A stretch of DNA of 64,000 nucleotides from CAYNEO01 sp964396245 (GTDB lineage Bacteria; Zixibacteria; MSB-5A5; GN15; FEB-12). Shown piece by piece: positions 27,109-36,168 of the stretch. The position numbers were made by a program, and so were the translations under genes. Position 1 is the first letter of the stretch; every line of letters begins with the position of its first letter. Location of the stretch: positions 62,001-126,000 of the forward strand of contig CAYNEO010000003.1 of NCBI GenBank assembly GCA_964396245.1. Direction: 5' to 3'. The notes beneath the pieces are model-generated. The model saw nothing but the letters and a program-made list of their open reading frames with translations. It had not been told where the DNA came from and made no database searches.

Positions 27109-28674
27109 TTATCGAGCGTACTCGGTCGATCGTGTTTCACGGATAACCGTGACTTTGATCTGTCCGGGATACTGCATTTCGCTTTCGATCTTGGCGGCAA
27201 TATCTCCGGCGAGTACCGAACTTGCGAGGTCATCGAGCTGGTCGTGTTCGACTATGACGCGAATCTCACGGCCCGCCTGGATTGCATAAGCTTTTGACAC
27301 GCCCTTGAAACTGTCGGCGAGTTCTTCGAGTTGTTGCAACCGCTTGATGTAGGCCTCGAGAGGTTCACGCCGGGCGCCCGGACGGGCACCGGAAATGGCA
27401 TCGGCCGTCTGCACCAATACCGGGTAAGGGCTTAACATCGGAACGTCGCCGTGGTGTGACTCAATCGCGTTGACAACAATTTCACTTTCCTTGTAACGCG
27501 ACATGAAATCCGCGCCGATCTGGGTGTGCGTTCCCTCGGTCTCGCGGTCAATCGCTTTGCCGATATCGTGGAGGAGCCCGCACCGCTTGGCCATGGCGGC
27601 GTCGAGCTCGAGCTCCGCGGCCATCAGCCCGCACAACATCGCCACTTCCTGGCTGTGCTTCAAGACGTTCTGGCCGTACGACGTCCGGTAGTTCAATTTG
27701 CCGAGCAGTCGGACAATATCCGGATTGAGGCCGTGGATACCCAGTTCGAAGCAGGCCTGCTCGCCCGCCTCACGAACAATCACTTCCATCTCGCGCTGTG
27801 ACTTCTCGACCACCTCCTCGATCCGAGTCGGGTGAATCCGTCCGTCGGTGATCAATTTTTCCAGCGCCATGCGGGCAACTTCGCGACGCACGGGATCATA
27901 GCCCGACAGAATGACCGCCTCCGGCGTGTCATCGACAATGACATCGATACCGGTACTGGTCTCAAACGCCCGGATATTGCGCCCTTCACGGCCGATAATC
28001 CGGCCTTTCATCTCGTCGTTGGGCAGGTTGACGACCGACACCGTCGATTCCACGGTGTGGTCGGCGGCGCAACGATAGATCGACTGCAGGATGATCTCAC
28101 GGGCTTCCTTTTCAGCGTCCTCTTCGGCCTTGTCGCGGATTTCCTTGATCATGGCGGCGGCTTCCATCTTGGCCTCGCCGATCATGTTATCCATGAGTTG
28201 CTTCTTGGCCTCTTCGGGGCTCATCTGGGCGATCCTCTGGAGCTTGTCGTTCTGGACGGCGATAATCTTCTCGATTTCCGCCTCCCGGATCGTGATGCCC
28301 TTCTCCCGCCCTTGCATCGACTTCTCCCGGCCGCCGAGGTCGCGCTCCCGGGTTTCGAGATAGTCGAGCTTCTTTTGAACGTTTGTGTTTTTATCGTCAA
28401 GCTTCTTTTCGAATGATTCGAGCTCCCGACGTTTCGCTTCGGATTCCCGGTCAAACTGATCTTTGACCGTCAGGAATTCCTCCCGCGCCTCGAGAACCGC
28501 CTCCTTTTTCTTGATCGCCGCTTCCTTCTCCGCCTCGGCCACTATGCGCTGGACAGTTTCTTCAGCTTTCTGGAGACTCTGCTTACCGAGGCGACGAGCG
28601 AGGAACCATGCCAGGCCGAAACCGACCAGAGCGCATAGCAGTGCTATGGCAGCGACGACAATGCCGTTGTCCAT
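27109..28674 (-). CDS. rny: Ribonuclease Y
   Basis: Membrane-bound endoribonuclease that starts mRNA decay; 521 aa, normal size. It has an N-terminal transmembrane helix (about 5-23), a long charged coiled coil (about 35-200), a KH domain (KGRIIGREGRNIRAFE with VDDTPE) and an HD domain (LLHDIGKAID, His-Asp metal site; SHHGDV). It follows zapA closely and is preceded by a small hairpin beside its Shine-Dalgarno sequence. Confidence 0.98.
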   Translation of the reverse strand: MDNGIVVAAIALLCALVGFGLAWFLARRLGKQSLQKAEETVQRIVAEAEKEAAIKKKEAVLEAREEFLTVKDQFDRESEAKRRELESFEKKLDDKNTNVQKKLDYLETRERDLGGREKSMQGREKGITIREAEIEKIIAVQNDKLQRIAQMSPEEAKKQLMDNMIGEAKMEAAAMIKEIRDKAEEDAEKEAREIILQSIYRCAADHTVESTVSVVNLPNDEMKGRIIGREGRNIRAFETSTGIDVIVDDTPEAVILSGYDPVRREVARMALEKLITDGRIHPTRIEEVVEKSQREMEVIVREAGEQACFELGIHGLNPDIVRLLGKLNYRTSYGQNVLKHSQEVAMLCGLMAAELELDAAMAKRCGLLHDIGKAIDRETEGTHTQIGADFMSRYKESEIVVNAIESHHGDVPMLSPYPVLVQTADAISGARPGARREPLEAYIKRLQQLEELADSFKGVSKAYAIQAGREIRVIVEHDQLDDLASSVLAGDIAAKIESEMQYPGQIKVTVIRETRSTEYAR

Positions 28675-28688
28675 ATCTATTTCCTCCG

Positions 28689-28709
28689 GTCCGAATGTGA
28701 GGTTCGGAC
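28689..28709 (-). other. Hairpin in the rny leader
   Basis: A perfect 7-bp stem GTCCGAA/TTCGGAC with a 7-nt loop ends 3 nt before the GGAGG of rny. It could affect ribosome access or RNA stability; function is inferred only from position. Confidence 0.4.
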
Positions 28710-28770
28710 GCGATGACGCACGTTAATACTGATGTGATCAGGAAGAAAATACGTGTGGGAAGGGGGTGAC

Positions 28771-29088
28771 TCAGTCCCCTGCCGGCGGAGAAAACGACAA
28801 AGCTTCGTCCAGGCGGTTCACCAGCTTGTCCAGACGTGAGGAGAAATCACTCTCGAGAGTGTCTATATCTTCGCTCTTCTCAAGCAGTTCCGAAGCAAGT
28901 GACATGGCTGTAAGTATGGCCACTTTATCTCTTGACTTGGAGCGACTTATCTTGGACAGTTCTTTCATTCTGGTATCGACGAAGTCAGCGATACGCGAAA
29001 TATCCGCCGGATCGCTGCTGGCTGTTATTGGATACTCTTCGCCGAAAATATTTACGATAACTTTGTTTTCCGCTACAATATTGGGCAT
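28771..29088 (-). CDS. zapA: Cell division protein ZapA
   Basis: A 105-aa FtsZ-ring stabiliser. The start KVIVNIFGEEYPI is the ZapA beta-strand signature, followed by DTRMKELSK and a C-terminal coiled coil (about 55-95, ASELLEKSEDI). Size matches the family. It is transcribed from a strong promoter just upstream and followed by rny. Confidence 0.92.
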   Translation of the reverse strand: MPNIVAENKVIVNIFGEEYPITASSDPADISRIADFVDTRMKELSKISRSKSRDKVAILTAMSLASELLEKSEDIDTLESDFSSRLDKLVNRLDEALSFSPPAGD

Positions 29089-29149
29089 GGAAGTCTGGTT
29101 ATTCCCAATCGTGTTGTATTTTCTATCCTATCCCACTAATCTACAAAAA

Positions 29150-29178
29150 TTTATACCAATCAGGGGAAATTATGTCAA
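29150..29178 (-). promoter_or_regulatory. Strong promoter of zapA-rny(-ymdB-folD)
   Basis: Minus strand TTGACA (29173-29178, perfect), 17-bp spacer, TATAAA (29150-29155). It is the closest consensus match seen in the window, with a leader of about 55 nt. Confidence 0.85.
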
Positions 29179-29185
29179 GAAAAAA

Positions 29186-29428
29186 CTAGGCCTGCAGGCT
29201 TTCGAGTTCTTCGAGTCGGGACATCATCAGCCGCAGCTTCTCTTTCATGGCGGCGGACCGATCCGAATGGGCCAGCATGAGCCTGTCATACTGCTGCTTG
29301 AGTGAGGTCAACTCCGATTTGAGTGAGGAGTTGGCATGTTGCAGAGCCGCGTTTTCAGCTTTCAGCTGCTCCAGTCGAAGCGCTACCTCCTCCACCTTTG
29401 CCTCCAGCAGGTCGAATTTCTCGCCCAT
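29186..29428 (-). CDS. Small coiled-coil protein (ZapB-like)
   Basis: An 80-aa protein predicted to be almost entirely coiled coil (heptads from LLEAKVEEVALRLEQL to the end). Size and composition resemble ZapB, a coiled-coil partner of ZapA, and zapA is the next gene. Coiled coils of this length are easy to mimic, so the ZapB link rests on context. The start lies one base before the pheT stop's neighbour (2-nt spacing), so it is read either with or just after pheT... on the same strand it precedes pheT's stop side and shares its operon. Confidence 0.65.
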   Translation of the reverse strand: MGEKFDLLEAKVEEVALRLEQLKAENAALQHANSSLKSELTSLKQQYDRLMLAHSDRSAAMKEKLRLMMSRLEELESLQA

Positions 29429-29429
29429 G

Positions 29430-31814
29430 CTATTTATCCCTTACTTCCGCTTTAAAGTCTTTCTTTAATTTATTGATTACATCCTGTTGGATAGCATCGA
29501 CTTCCCCGCTGGACAGGCTCCGCTCCGGCGAGCGGTAGCTGATAGCGATGCCGATCGACTTCTTCCCCGATTCTATCTGTTTACCTGTGTAGAGATCGAA
29601 AACAGAAACAGATTCAGCCCAAGCACCCGCTGTCTGTTTGACCCGAGAAATAATATCGTCCACGCGAACACCCTTATCGACCACTATTGCCAAATCTCGT
29701 GGTGCAGCCGGATAAACCGGAAGCGGCGTATACTCAACCACCCGTGTGCTCTCACTAATTAAAGCAGAAAGAGAGATTTCAGCAAGAAATACCTGCTGCT
29801 TAATGTCAAATTTTCTTGCGACACCCTCATCCAACTGTCCGATTACGCCCAGATTGGTGTTGTCAACCTTCAGATTGTATGACATGCGTTGGTCCAGATA
29901 AGGCACTGTCGTTTCCTCGAACTGAAGATTGGGCCAGTGGAAATGTTCTGCCAGAGTGTCGAGGGCACCCTTAAGGTCATAAAAATCAAGGAGGCGCGGT
30001 TTTTCGCGCCAGTTACCGTCGGTTTCACCCGTCACTGTCAGCATCAGCCGATCCTCTTCGACCCAGTTGCCTTCCTTATCGGGCGGGAAATACACCTTCC
30101 CGATTTCGAACAGGCGCAGGTTCAAAATGCGGTGAGCGACATTATGCTGGATAACGCCCAGCGCCGTCAGCGCCAGGCTGTTGCGCATTATGTCCAGATC
30201 TTCCGAGACCGGATTAACGATTCGCACCTGCGGCAGGCCGGCGTCGAGCCATTTTGCCTGTCGGCTGTCGGCCAGGCCATGACCCATGATTTCATCAAAA
30301 CCCGCGCCGGTCAGAAGGTGACGAAGTTCGGCGTCAAGAATATCCCTCGGATTTCTCGGGGCGTACAGGGGACCTTTGTTTTCCGTCGCATCGGGCACCG
30401 AATCAAATCCCTCGATTCGTACTATCTCCTCGATAAGATCGATTTCCTGCTCGATATCGGGGCGGAATGTCGGCACTACCACCTTAAACGGGTCTTCCCC
30501 TTCGACCTCGAACTCGAGACCGTTCAGGATTGTCCTCATCCGCTTTGACGGAATGCCTGTCCCGAGAACGGCGTTGCACCGCCCCGGGCGCAGTTCAACT
30601 GTGATCGGATCAATTTTTTTCGGGTAGCAGTCAACTATGCCCTTTAGAACCTCTCCCCCGCAGATTTCCTGAAACAGGTAGGCGGCGCGATTCATCGCAT
30701 GAGTGACATTATTGGGATCGGCGCCTTTTTCGAATCGTGATGAAGACTCCGTAACGATTTCGAGTTCTTTCCGACTCTTGCGGATAACTCGCGGGTTGAA
30801 ATACGCCGCCTCCAGCAAAACCGTATGAGTTGCGTCTTTCACTTCGGAATTCAGTCCGCCCATCACACCGCCCGCGGCGACCCCCTCTTTGCCGTTTGTA
30901 ATCAACAAAACATCGGAAGTCAACGCGTGCTCGACCCCGTCGAGAGTCGTGAACTTCTCTTTCGACCGCGCCCGGCGGATCACGACTTCGTTTGACCCAA
31001 ATAGCTCGAGGTCAAATGCATGCAGCGGGTTACCGGTTTCCAGCATTATCAAGTTGGTGATATCGACCACGTTCGAAATCGGCCGAATACCGGCGGTCAA
31101 CAGCTTCTGGCGAATCCACCAAGGCGACTCACCGATCGAGATATTGCGGATCACTCTTGCCGCGTAACGCGGGCAGGCGTCGGCATCATCGATCTTGACA
31201 CTGATAAACTCCGATGCCGGTGTCGAGGCTTCCTTGATATCATACCCCGGTTTTTTGACTTTCACGCCGGCAAGCGCGGCTACGTCGCGGGCGATGCCGA
31301 TTGCCGACATGGAATCGGCACGGTCGGGGGTCAGCTCAAAATCAAGGATGTAATCATCGAAGTGGATCTGCTCGGCAACCGGTCGCCCTACCCTGGCGTC
31401 GGGATCAAGTACGATGATGCCGGAATGATCGTCGCTGATTCCGAGTTCTCTCTCCGAGCAGATCATGCCGCTCGACTCGACGCCTTTGATCCGGACTTTC
31501 TTGATCTCCATATCGCCGGCCAGCCTCGCCCCGAGCAGGGCCACGGGCACTTTCTGCCCGACGGCGACATTGGGCGCGCCGCAGACCACGTCCATGGTTT
31601 CCGGGCCAATATCGACCGTCGCCAGTTGTATTTTATCCGCGCCTGCAATCGGCTTCAGGTCGAGCACCTTTCCCACTACGACTTTGTCCATATATTGTGC
31701 CGTGGGGGTGATATTTTCACATGCCGTACCCGACAGGGTCAGCCGCTCGGCCATTTTCTCGACCGGCCAGTCCACGCCGGTCAGCTCTTTCAGCCAGTTG
31801 TAGGATATCTTCAT
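29430..31814 (-). CDS. pheT: Phenylalanyl-tRNA synthetase beta subunit
   Basis: Charges tRNA-Phe together with PheS; 794 aa, full length. Domains in order: N-terminal B1, EMAP-like tRNA-binding OB fold (about 40-150, VVGKVLDLKPIAGADKIQLATVD), B3/B4 editing domain, B5, the synthetase-like core and the C-terminal ferredoxin-fold anticodon-binding domain (about 700-794, YPAAPRDLAIVVDKGV). It starts 2 bp after the pheS stop. Confidence 0.98.
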   Translation of the reverse strand: MKISYNWLKELTGVDWPVEKMAERLTLSGTACENITPTAQYMDKVVVGKVLDLKPIAGADKIQLATVDIGPETMDVVCGAPNVAVGQKVPVALLGARLAGDMEIKKVRIKGVESSGMICSERELGISDDHSGIIVLDPDARVGRPVAEQIHFDDYILDFELTPDRADSMSAIGIARDVAALAGVKVKKPGYDIKEASTPASEFISVKIDDADACPRYAARVIRNISIGESPWWIRQKLLTAGIRPISNVVDITNLIMLETGNPLHAFDLELFGSNEVVIRRARSKEKFTTLDGVEHALTSDVLLITNGKEGVAAGGVMGGLNSEVKDATHTVLLEAAYFNPRVIRKSRKELEIVTESSSRFEKGADPNNVTHAMNRAAYLFQEICGGEVLKGIVDCYPKKIDPITVELRPGRCNAVLGTGIPSKRMRTILNGLEFEVEGEDPFKVVVPTFRPDIEQEIDLIEEIVRIEGFDSVPDATENKGPLYAPRNPRDILDAELRHLLTGAGFDEIMGHGLADSRQAKWLDAGLPQVRIVNPVSEDLDIMRNSLALTALGVIQHNVAHRILNLRLFEIGKVYFPPDKEGNWVEEDRLMLTVTGETDGNWREKPRLLDFYDLKGALDTLAEHFHWPNLQFEETTVPYLDQRMSYNLKVDNTNLGVIGQLDEGVARKFDIKQQVFLAEISLSALISESTRVVEYTPLPVYPAAPRDLAIVVDKGVRVDDIISRVKQTAGAWAESVSVFDLYTGKQIESGKKSIGIAISYRSPERSLSSGEVDAIQQDVINKLKKDFKAEVRDK

Positions 31815-31816
31815 AG

Positions 31817-32830
31817 CTAGATAAACTGTCTCAGGAATCGCACGTTGTTATTGAAGAACAGCCTGATGTCGTTGATCTTGTACTTGAGCAACGCCGGTCG
31901 CTCCACGCCGACACCGAATGCGAAGCCGGTGTATTTCTCGGCATCGTACCCGACATTTCGCAGCACATTCGGGTGAATCATGCCGCATCCGAGAATCTCC
32001 AGCCATCCGGTGAACTTGCACAACTGACAGCCGGCGCCTTTACACAGGAAGCACTGGATATCGACTTCCGCCGACGGTTCCGTGAACGGGAAGAACGACG
32101 GGCGAAATTTCAGTTTGAGTTGCTCGCCGAAAAACGCTTTGCAGAACGCCACCAGGCAGCCCTTCATATCGGCCAGTGTCACTCCCTCATCCACGAGAAA
32201 TCCATCGACCTGGTGAAACGACACGTGCGATCTCGTGGAGACCGTCTCGTTACGGAATGTCTTGCCCGGCGTGATCATTTTCACGGGCGGCTTCCGTCTT
32301 TCCAGCTCCCTCGGCTGGACCGGCGTCGTGTGAGTACGAAGCAGCCGGTCGTATTCGACAAAAAACGTATCCTGCATGTCGCGCGCGGGATGGTCCGGAG
32401 GGAAATTCAGGGCTTCGAAATTATAATAGTCCGTCTCGATATGCGGTCCGTAGGCGGTTTCGAACCCCATGCCGTAGAACACCTCGCACATCTCCCCCAT
32501 CACCTGGTTGACGATATGAATCGCGCCGACCCGGGACGCCGTGCCCGGCAGGGTCGGGTCGAACGGCGATTTCTTCTCGCCGACTTCGAACCGCGATGAT
32601 GCCTCTTCGAGTTTCTCTTCCAGGAGTTGACGCAACCGGTTGGCGCGGGCGCCGACTTCCTTGCGTTGTTCGGGGGGAAGTTTACCGAGAGACTTGAGAA
32701 TGGCCAGGACCGGGCCTTTTCGGCCCAGGTATTTGATTTTCAGTTCCCCGACCGCATCGAGCGAATCGGCATGATCGATTCGCTCGAGAGCTTCGGTTTC
32801 CAGCCCGGCAATGTCCTCCAGAAGTGCCAT
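31817..32830 (-). CDS. pheS: Phenylalanyl-tRNA synthetase alpha subunit
   Basis: Catalytic subunit of the class II phenylalanyl-tRNA synthetase; 337 aa. The N-terminal coiled coil (1-90) is followed by the class II core: FRNETVSTRSH with the TPVQPR loop (motif 2 region) and FAFGVGVERPALLKY (motif 3). Four Cys in CFLCKGAGCQLC are present; some bacterial PheS proteins carry a similar insertion. It follows rplT at 18 bp in the standard translation cluster. Confidence 0.98.
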   Translation of the reverse strand: MALLEDIAGLETEALERIDHADSLDAVGELKIKYLGRKGPVLAILKSLGKLPPEQRKEVGARANRLRQLLEEKLEEASSRFEVGEKKSPFDPTLPGTASRVGAIHIVNQVMGEMCEVFYGMGFETAYGPHIETDYYNFEALNFPPDHPARDMQDTFFVEYDRLLRTHTTPVQPRELERRKPPVKMITPGKTFRNETVSTRSHVSFHQVDGFLVDEGVTLADMKGCLVAFCKAFFGEQLKLKFRPSFFPFTEPSAEVDIQCFLCKGAGCQLCKFTGWLEILGCGMIHPNVLRNVGYDAEKYTGFAFGVGVERPALLKYKINDIRLFFNNNVRFLRQFI

Positions 32831-32848
32831 AGAGCAGCCGTATCTGGA

Positions 32849-33199
32849 TTACTTACCGGTGGCCATATTGACCAGATTCGAGAAGGTCGCCATATCGCGG
32901 GCGGCGATATCGGCGAGAGCTTTCCGGTCGAGAGTCACTCCGGCCTTCTTGAGGCCATGCATAAAGGTCGAATAATTGGTGCCGCACATTTTGGCTCCCG
33001 CCGAAATTCGGGTGATCCACAGGGCGCGGAATTCCCGTTTTTTGTTACGGCGGTCGCGGTAGGCGTATTTCAGTCCCTTGTTGACCGTCTCCAGCGCAGT
33101 GCGGTAGAGGCGGCTGCGGGCCCCGTAGTTCCCACGGGCGCGCTTCAGAACCTTTTTGTGCCGCTGGTGGGCGGCGACATTATTTTTAGCACGTGGCAT
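32849..33199 (-). CDS. rplT: 50S ribosomal protein L20
   Basis: A 116-aa rRNA-binding protein. It starts MPRAKNNVAAHQRHKKVLK and continues with the KGLKYAYRDRRNKKREFR..WI segment characteristic of L20. Normal length; part of infC-rpmI-rplT. Confidence 0.99.
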   Translation of the reverse strand: MPRAKNNVAAHQRHKKVLKRARGNYGARSRLYRTALETVNKGLKYAYRDRRNKKREFRALWITRISAGAKMCGTNYSTFMHGLKKAGVTLDRKALADIAARDMATFSNLVNMATGK

Positions 33200-33235
33200 A
33201 TTCTCTTAGCTCCTGTCTATCCACATATGCGCCGC

Positions 33236-33430
33236 TCAGTACGGCAGCATGCGTTTGACCATTTTTTCATCGGCCTGAGAAACAAGCGCCGGCTTGCGGA
33301 GTTTGCGAATCCGCTTCGGCGACATCTTCGTCAGGATGTGCGTCTTGTAGGCGTGGTGCCGTTTGACCTTGCCGGTCCCGGTCTTCCGGAACCGCTTGGC
33401 GGCGCCACGATTTGATTTCATCTTCGGCAT
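33236..33430 (-). CDS. rpmI: 50S ribosomal protein L35
   Basis: A 64-aa basic protein with the L35 features MPKMKSNRGAAKRF, HHAYKTHILTKMS and the C-terminal MVKRMLPY. It lies between infC and rplT as in most bacteria. Confidence 0.98.
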   Translation of the reverse strand: MPKMKSNRGAAKRFRKTGTGKVKRHHAYKTHILTKMSPKRIRKLRKPALVSQADEKMVKRMLPY

Positions 33431-33480
33431 CGAATACCTCTGCTATTGTAAAATGTCTCTATTTCTATCCTGCGATCACT

Positions 33481-34134
33481 CTATTGCTGTGCCTCGGCGC
33501 CCGGTTCATCGGCGGAAGCCTCCACCGACTTCGGCTCCTCATCCGGGTTCTCGTCATCCTCCTCCGGCGGCCCGGGGGCCTCTTTCTTCTTCGTTTTCTC
33601 GGTCTGAACCCTCTTCATGACCTCCGGCCTCGGGCTGAGGACCATGTTCATGTTCCGGCCCTCCAGCTTCGGCTGCGAGTCAACTACGGCAATATCCTTC
33701 ATGTCCTCGACAAGCCGGTCGAGGATCTTGCGTCCGAGCTCTATATGGGCCATCTCGCGACCGCGATACAGCACGAATGCCTTGACCTTGCTGCCGGATT
33801 CGAGAAACGCCCGGACATGCTTGGTTTTGAACTGGTAGTCATGCTCATCGATCTTCGGCCGATAGCGCATCTCCTTCAACTGGAAGACATGCTGTTTTTT
33901 CTTCGCCAGCTTATCTTTCTTGGACGCCTCGTACTTGTACTTTCCGTAGTCCATGATTCGGCAGACCGGCGGCCGGCTGTTGGGCGATACTTCGACCAGG
34001 TCGAGTCCGTAGTCTTCGGCCCGTTTCAGCGCTTCGCTCGTGGGCACGATTCCGATCTGCTCCCCATCCGGACCAATCAACCGGACCGGGGACACTCTGA
34101 TGCGGCGATTAACCCGCGCGTCTTTACCAGCTAT
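33481..34134 (-). CDS. infC: Translation initiation factor IF-3, non-canonical ATA start
   Basis: A 217-aa initiation factor. The conserved N-terminus (AGKDARVNRRIRV, then VRLIGPDGEQIGI) can only be read from an ATA codon at 34132-34134. AGGAGG stands 5 nt upstream, an in-frame TAG lies four codons before it, and no ATG, GTG or TTG lies between. The next possible start (GTG, 34093-34095) would delete the conserved NRRIRV. AUU/AUA/AUC starts in infC allow autoregulation, because IF3 rejects non-canonical start codons. The C-terminal about 35 residues are an acidic, Pro/Glu-rich extension beyond the usual end. Confidence 0.95.
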   Translation of the reverse strand: MAGKDARVNRRIRVSPVRLIGPDGEQIGIVPTSEALKRAEDYGLDLVEVSPNSRPPVCRIMDYGKYKYEASKKDKLAKKKQHVFQLKEMRYRPKIDEHDYQFKTKHVRAFLESGSKVKAFVLYRGREMAHIELGRKILDRLVEDMKDIAVVDSQPKLEGRNMNMVLSPRPEVMKRVQTEKTKKKEAPGPPEEDDENPDEEPKSVEASADEPGAEAQQ

Positions 34135-34139
34135 AGATT

Positions 34140-34145
34140 CCTCCT
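34140..34145 (-). promoter_or_regulatory. Shine-Dalgarno sequence fixing the infC ATA start
   Basis: AGGAGG on the minus strand, 5 nt before the ATA codon. This is the ideal distance and the main evidence for the start. Confidence 0.9.
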
Positions 34146-34166
34146 AAAAGGCTTAAAACTCATTCT

Positions 34167-36095
34167 CTATTCTTTGGACAATCCCTTGTCGTCAATTTCC
34201 TTCAACAGCTCGGCGGCGGCGTCACCAACACTCTTCACGCCGAGATCACCTTCGCCGTGCTTGCGCACCGACACCGACCCGGCTTCCGCTTCCTTGGCCC
34301 CGACAACGAACATGTACGGCACCTTCTGCATCTCCGCGTCGCGTATCTTGGCGCCGATCTTCTCCGAACGATCATCGAGCACCGCCCGGATACGCCTGTC
34401 CTGCAACTCCCGAACGACACCGGCGGCATACTCGTTGATGCTGTCGGTAATCGGCAGCACCTTGACCTGCACCGGCGCCAGCCACAACGGGAAATTGCCG
34501 GCGTAGTGTTCTATCAACACCCCGAAAAATCGTTCAATCGATCCCAGGAGAGCGCGGTGAATCATGAACGGACGTTTCTGCTGACCGTCGCGGTCAACAT
34601 ACGTCAGGTCAAAACGTTCCGGCAGGGCGAAATCGAACTGTATCGTAGAACACTGCCACGCGCGGCCGAGAGCGTCCTTGATCTGAATATCGATCTTCGG
34701 ACCGTAAAACGCGCCCGCACCCTCGTCAACATCGTACGGAAGTCCGGCTTTGTCAAGTGCCCGAGCGAGTCCCGCCTGCGCTTTTTCCCAGTCAGCCGGG
34801 TCGCCGATAGCATCATCCGGACGAGTCGACAGGGCAATCTTGTAATCCGAGAACCCGAACGACTTGAGGATGTGCACGCAGAAATCCAGAATCCAGACCA
34901 GCTCGTCTTCCATCTCGTCGGGAGCGACAAAATGATGCGCGTCGTCCTGCGTGAACCCTCGGACCCGCATCAGCCCGTGAAGCACCCCGGCGCGCTCGTA
35001 CCGGTAAACCGTGCCGAGTTCCGCCCAGCGGAGCGGAAGATCACGGTAGGACCAGATACGCGACCGGTACATCGTGATATGGAACGGGCAGTTCATCGGC
35101 TTGATCTGGAACTCGCCCTTGTCGACCTCTATGGGCTGATACATGTCGTCGCGGTAGAAGCCGGTATGGCCGCTTCGATGCCACAAATCCAGCTTGGCGA
35201 TATGCGGCGAATACACCAGCTCGTAACCGCTTCGCAAATGCTCTTCACGCCAGAAATTTTCTATCTCATTGCGAATCCGGGCGCCTTTCGGCATCCAGAG
35301 CACCAGACCCGCGCCGACATCGTCGCTGATCGTAAACAGCTCGAGCTGCTTGCCCAGTACCCGGTGGTCGCGCTTTTTGGCTTCTTCCAGCCGATGCAGG
35401 AAGTCATCGAGCATCGACTTCTTGGGATAGGCCACACCGTAGATGCGCTGAAGCATCTGCTTGTTTTCGTCGCCGCGCCAGTACGCGCCCGAACTGCTGA
35501 TCAGCTTGAACGCCTTGATAATACCGGTCCTCGGGATATGCGGTCCGCGGCAGAGATCCTCGAATCGCGAATGGTAGTAGATGCTGACCGTCTCGTCCGT
35601 GAATTCCTCGAGCATTTCCACCTTGTACGGCTCGTTGCGTTTGGTGAAATGCTCAATCGCCTCGCGGCGCGGCATGTACTCACAGTGGAACGAAGCGTCC
35701 TCGGCGATAATCTCGGACATCCGCTTCTCTATCCGCTCGATATCTTCCGGTGAGAACGGCTTATCGACATCGAAATCGTAATACCAGCCTTCGTCGATAG
35801 CCGGACCGATGGCCAGTTTGGCGTCCGGGAACAGCTCCTGCACCGCCTGCGCCATAATATGGGCGCTCGAGTGCCAGAACACCTGCCGACCCTCGGGGTC
35901 GTTGAACGTCAGTATCTGCACCGGGGCGTTTTCCGGAATCGGATAGCTGAGATCGCGTACCTGTCCGTTGACCTTCACCGCTATTGCGTCTTTGGCAAGA
36001 CGCGGCGAGATGGATTTGGCGATATCGTACCCGGTGGTTCCGCGATCGAACTCGCGAACCGAACCGTCCGGCAATGTGATTTGCAGTTCAGCCAT
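34167..36095 (-). CDS. thrS: Threonyl-tRNA synthetase
   Basis: Charges tRNA-Thr; 642 aa, full length. An N-terminal TGS domain (1-62) is followed by the editing domain (HSSAH at 75-79, with CRGPH at 182-186), the class II catalytic core (zinc ligand Cys336 in KPMNCPFH; motif 2 GTVYRYERAGVLHGLMRVR) and the C-terminal anticodon-binding domain. No Shine-Dalgarno sequence precedes the ATG; TGTTATAAC lies about 10 nt upstream. First gene of thrS-infC-rpmI-rplT-pheS-pheT. Confidence 0.98.
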   Translation of the reverse strand: MAELQITLPDGSVREFDRGTTGYDIAKSISPRLAKDAIAVKVNGQVRDLSYPIPENAPVQILTFNDPEGRQVFWHSSAHIMAQAVQELFPDAKLAIGPAIDEGWYYDFDVDKPFSPEDIERIEKRMSEIIAEDASFHCEYMPRREAIEHFTKRNEPYKVEMLEEFTDETVSIYYHSRFEDLCRGPHIPRTGIIKAFKLISSSGAYWRGDENKQMLQRIYGVAYPKKSMLDDFLHRLEEAKKRDHRVLGKQLELFTISDDVGAGLVLWMPKGARIRNEIENFWREEHLRSGYELVYSPHIAKLDLWHRSGHTGFYRDDMYQPIEVDKGEFQIKPMNCPFHITMYRSRIWSYRDLPLRWAELGTVYRYERAGVLHGLMRVRGFTQDDAHHFVAPDEMEDELVWILDFCVHILKSFGFSDYKIALSTRPDDAIGDPADWEKAQAGLARALDKAGLPYDVDEGAGAFYGPKIDIQIKDALGRAWQCSTIQFDFALPERFDLTYVDRDGQQKRPFMIHRALLGSIERFFGVLIEHYAGNFPLWLAPVQVKVLPITDSINEYAAGVVRELQDRRIRAVLDDRSEKIGAKIRDAEMQKVPYMFVVGAKEAEAGSVSVRKHGEGDLGVKSVGDAAAELLKEIDDKGLSKE

Positions 36096-36122
36096 AGCAA
36101 AAGTTATAACACGTAACTAAAG

Positions 36123-36159
36123 GCGGGGTGCCAGGCGTCTCAGCCTCGAGGCATCCCGC
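36123..36159 (-). terminator. Possible terminator downstream of tRNA-Val
   Basis: Inverted repeat GCGGGATGCC (36150-36159) and GGCACCCCGC (36123-36132) with one mismatch; the loop contains the palindrome GCCTCGAGGC. Only three T follow, so strength is doubtful. Confidence 0.4.
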
Positions 36160-36168
36160 ATATCACAA

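Noticed and set aside
28675..28770. 6S RNA next to zapA
   Set aside because: In gamma-proteobacteria 6S RNA neighbours zapA, but only 96 bp separate zapA from rny, too little for a 6S RNA.
34257..35753. Long plus-strand open frame of 498 codons
   Set aside because: It lies entirely antisense to thrS, whose protein is unmistakable; long antisense frames are common in GC-rich genes.
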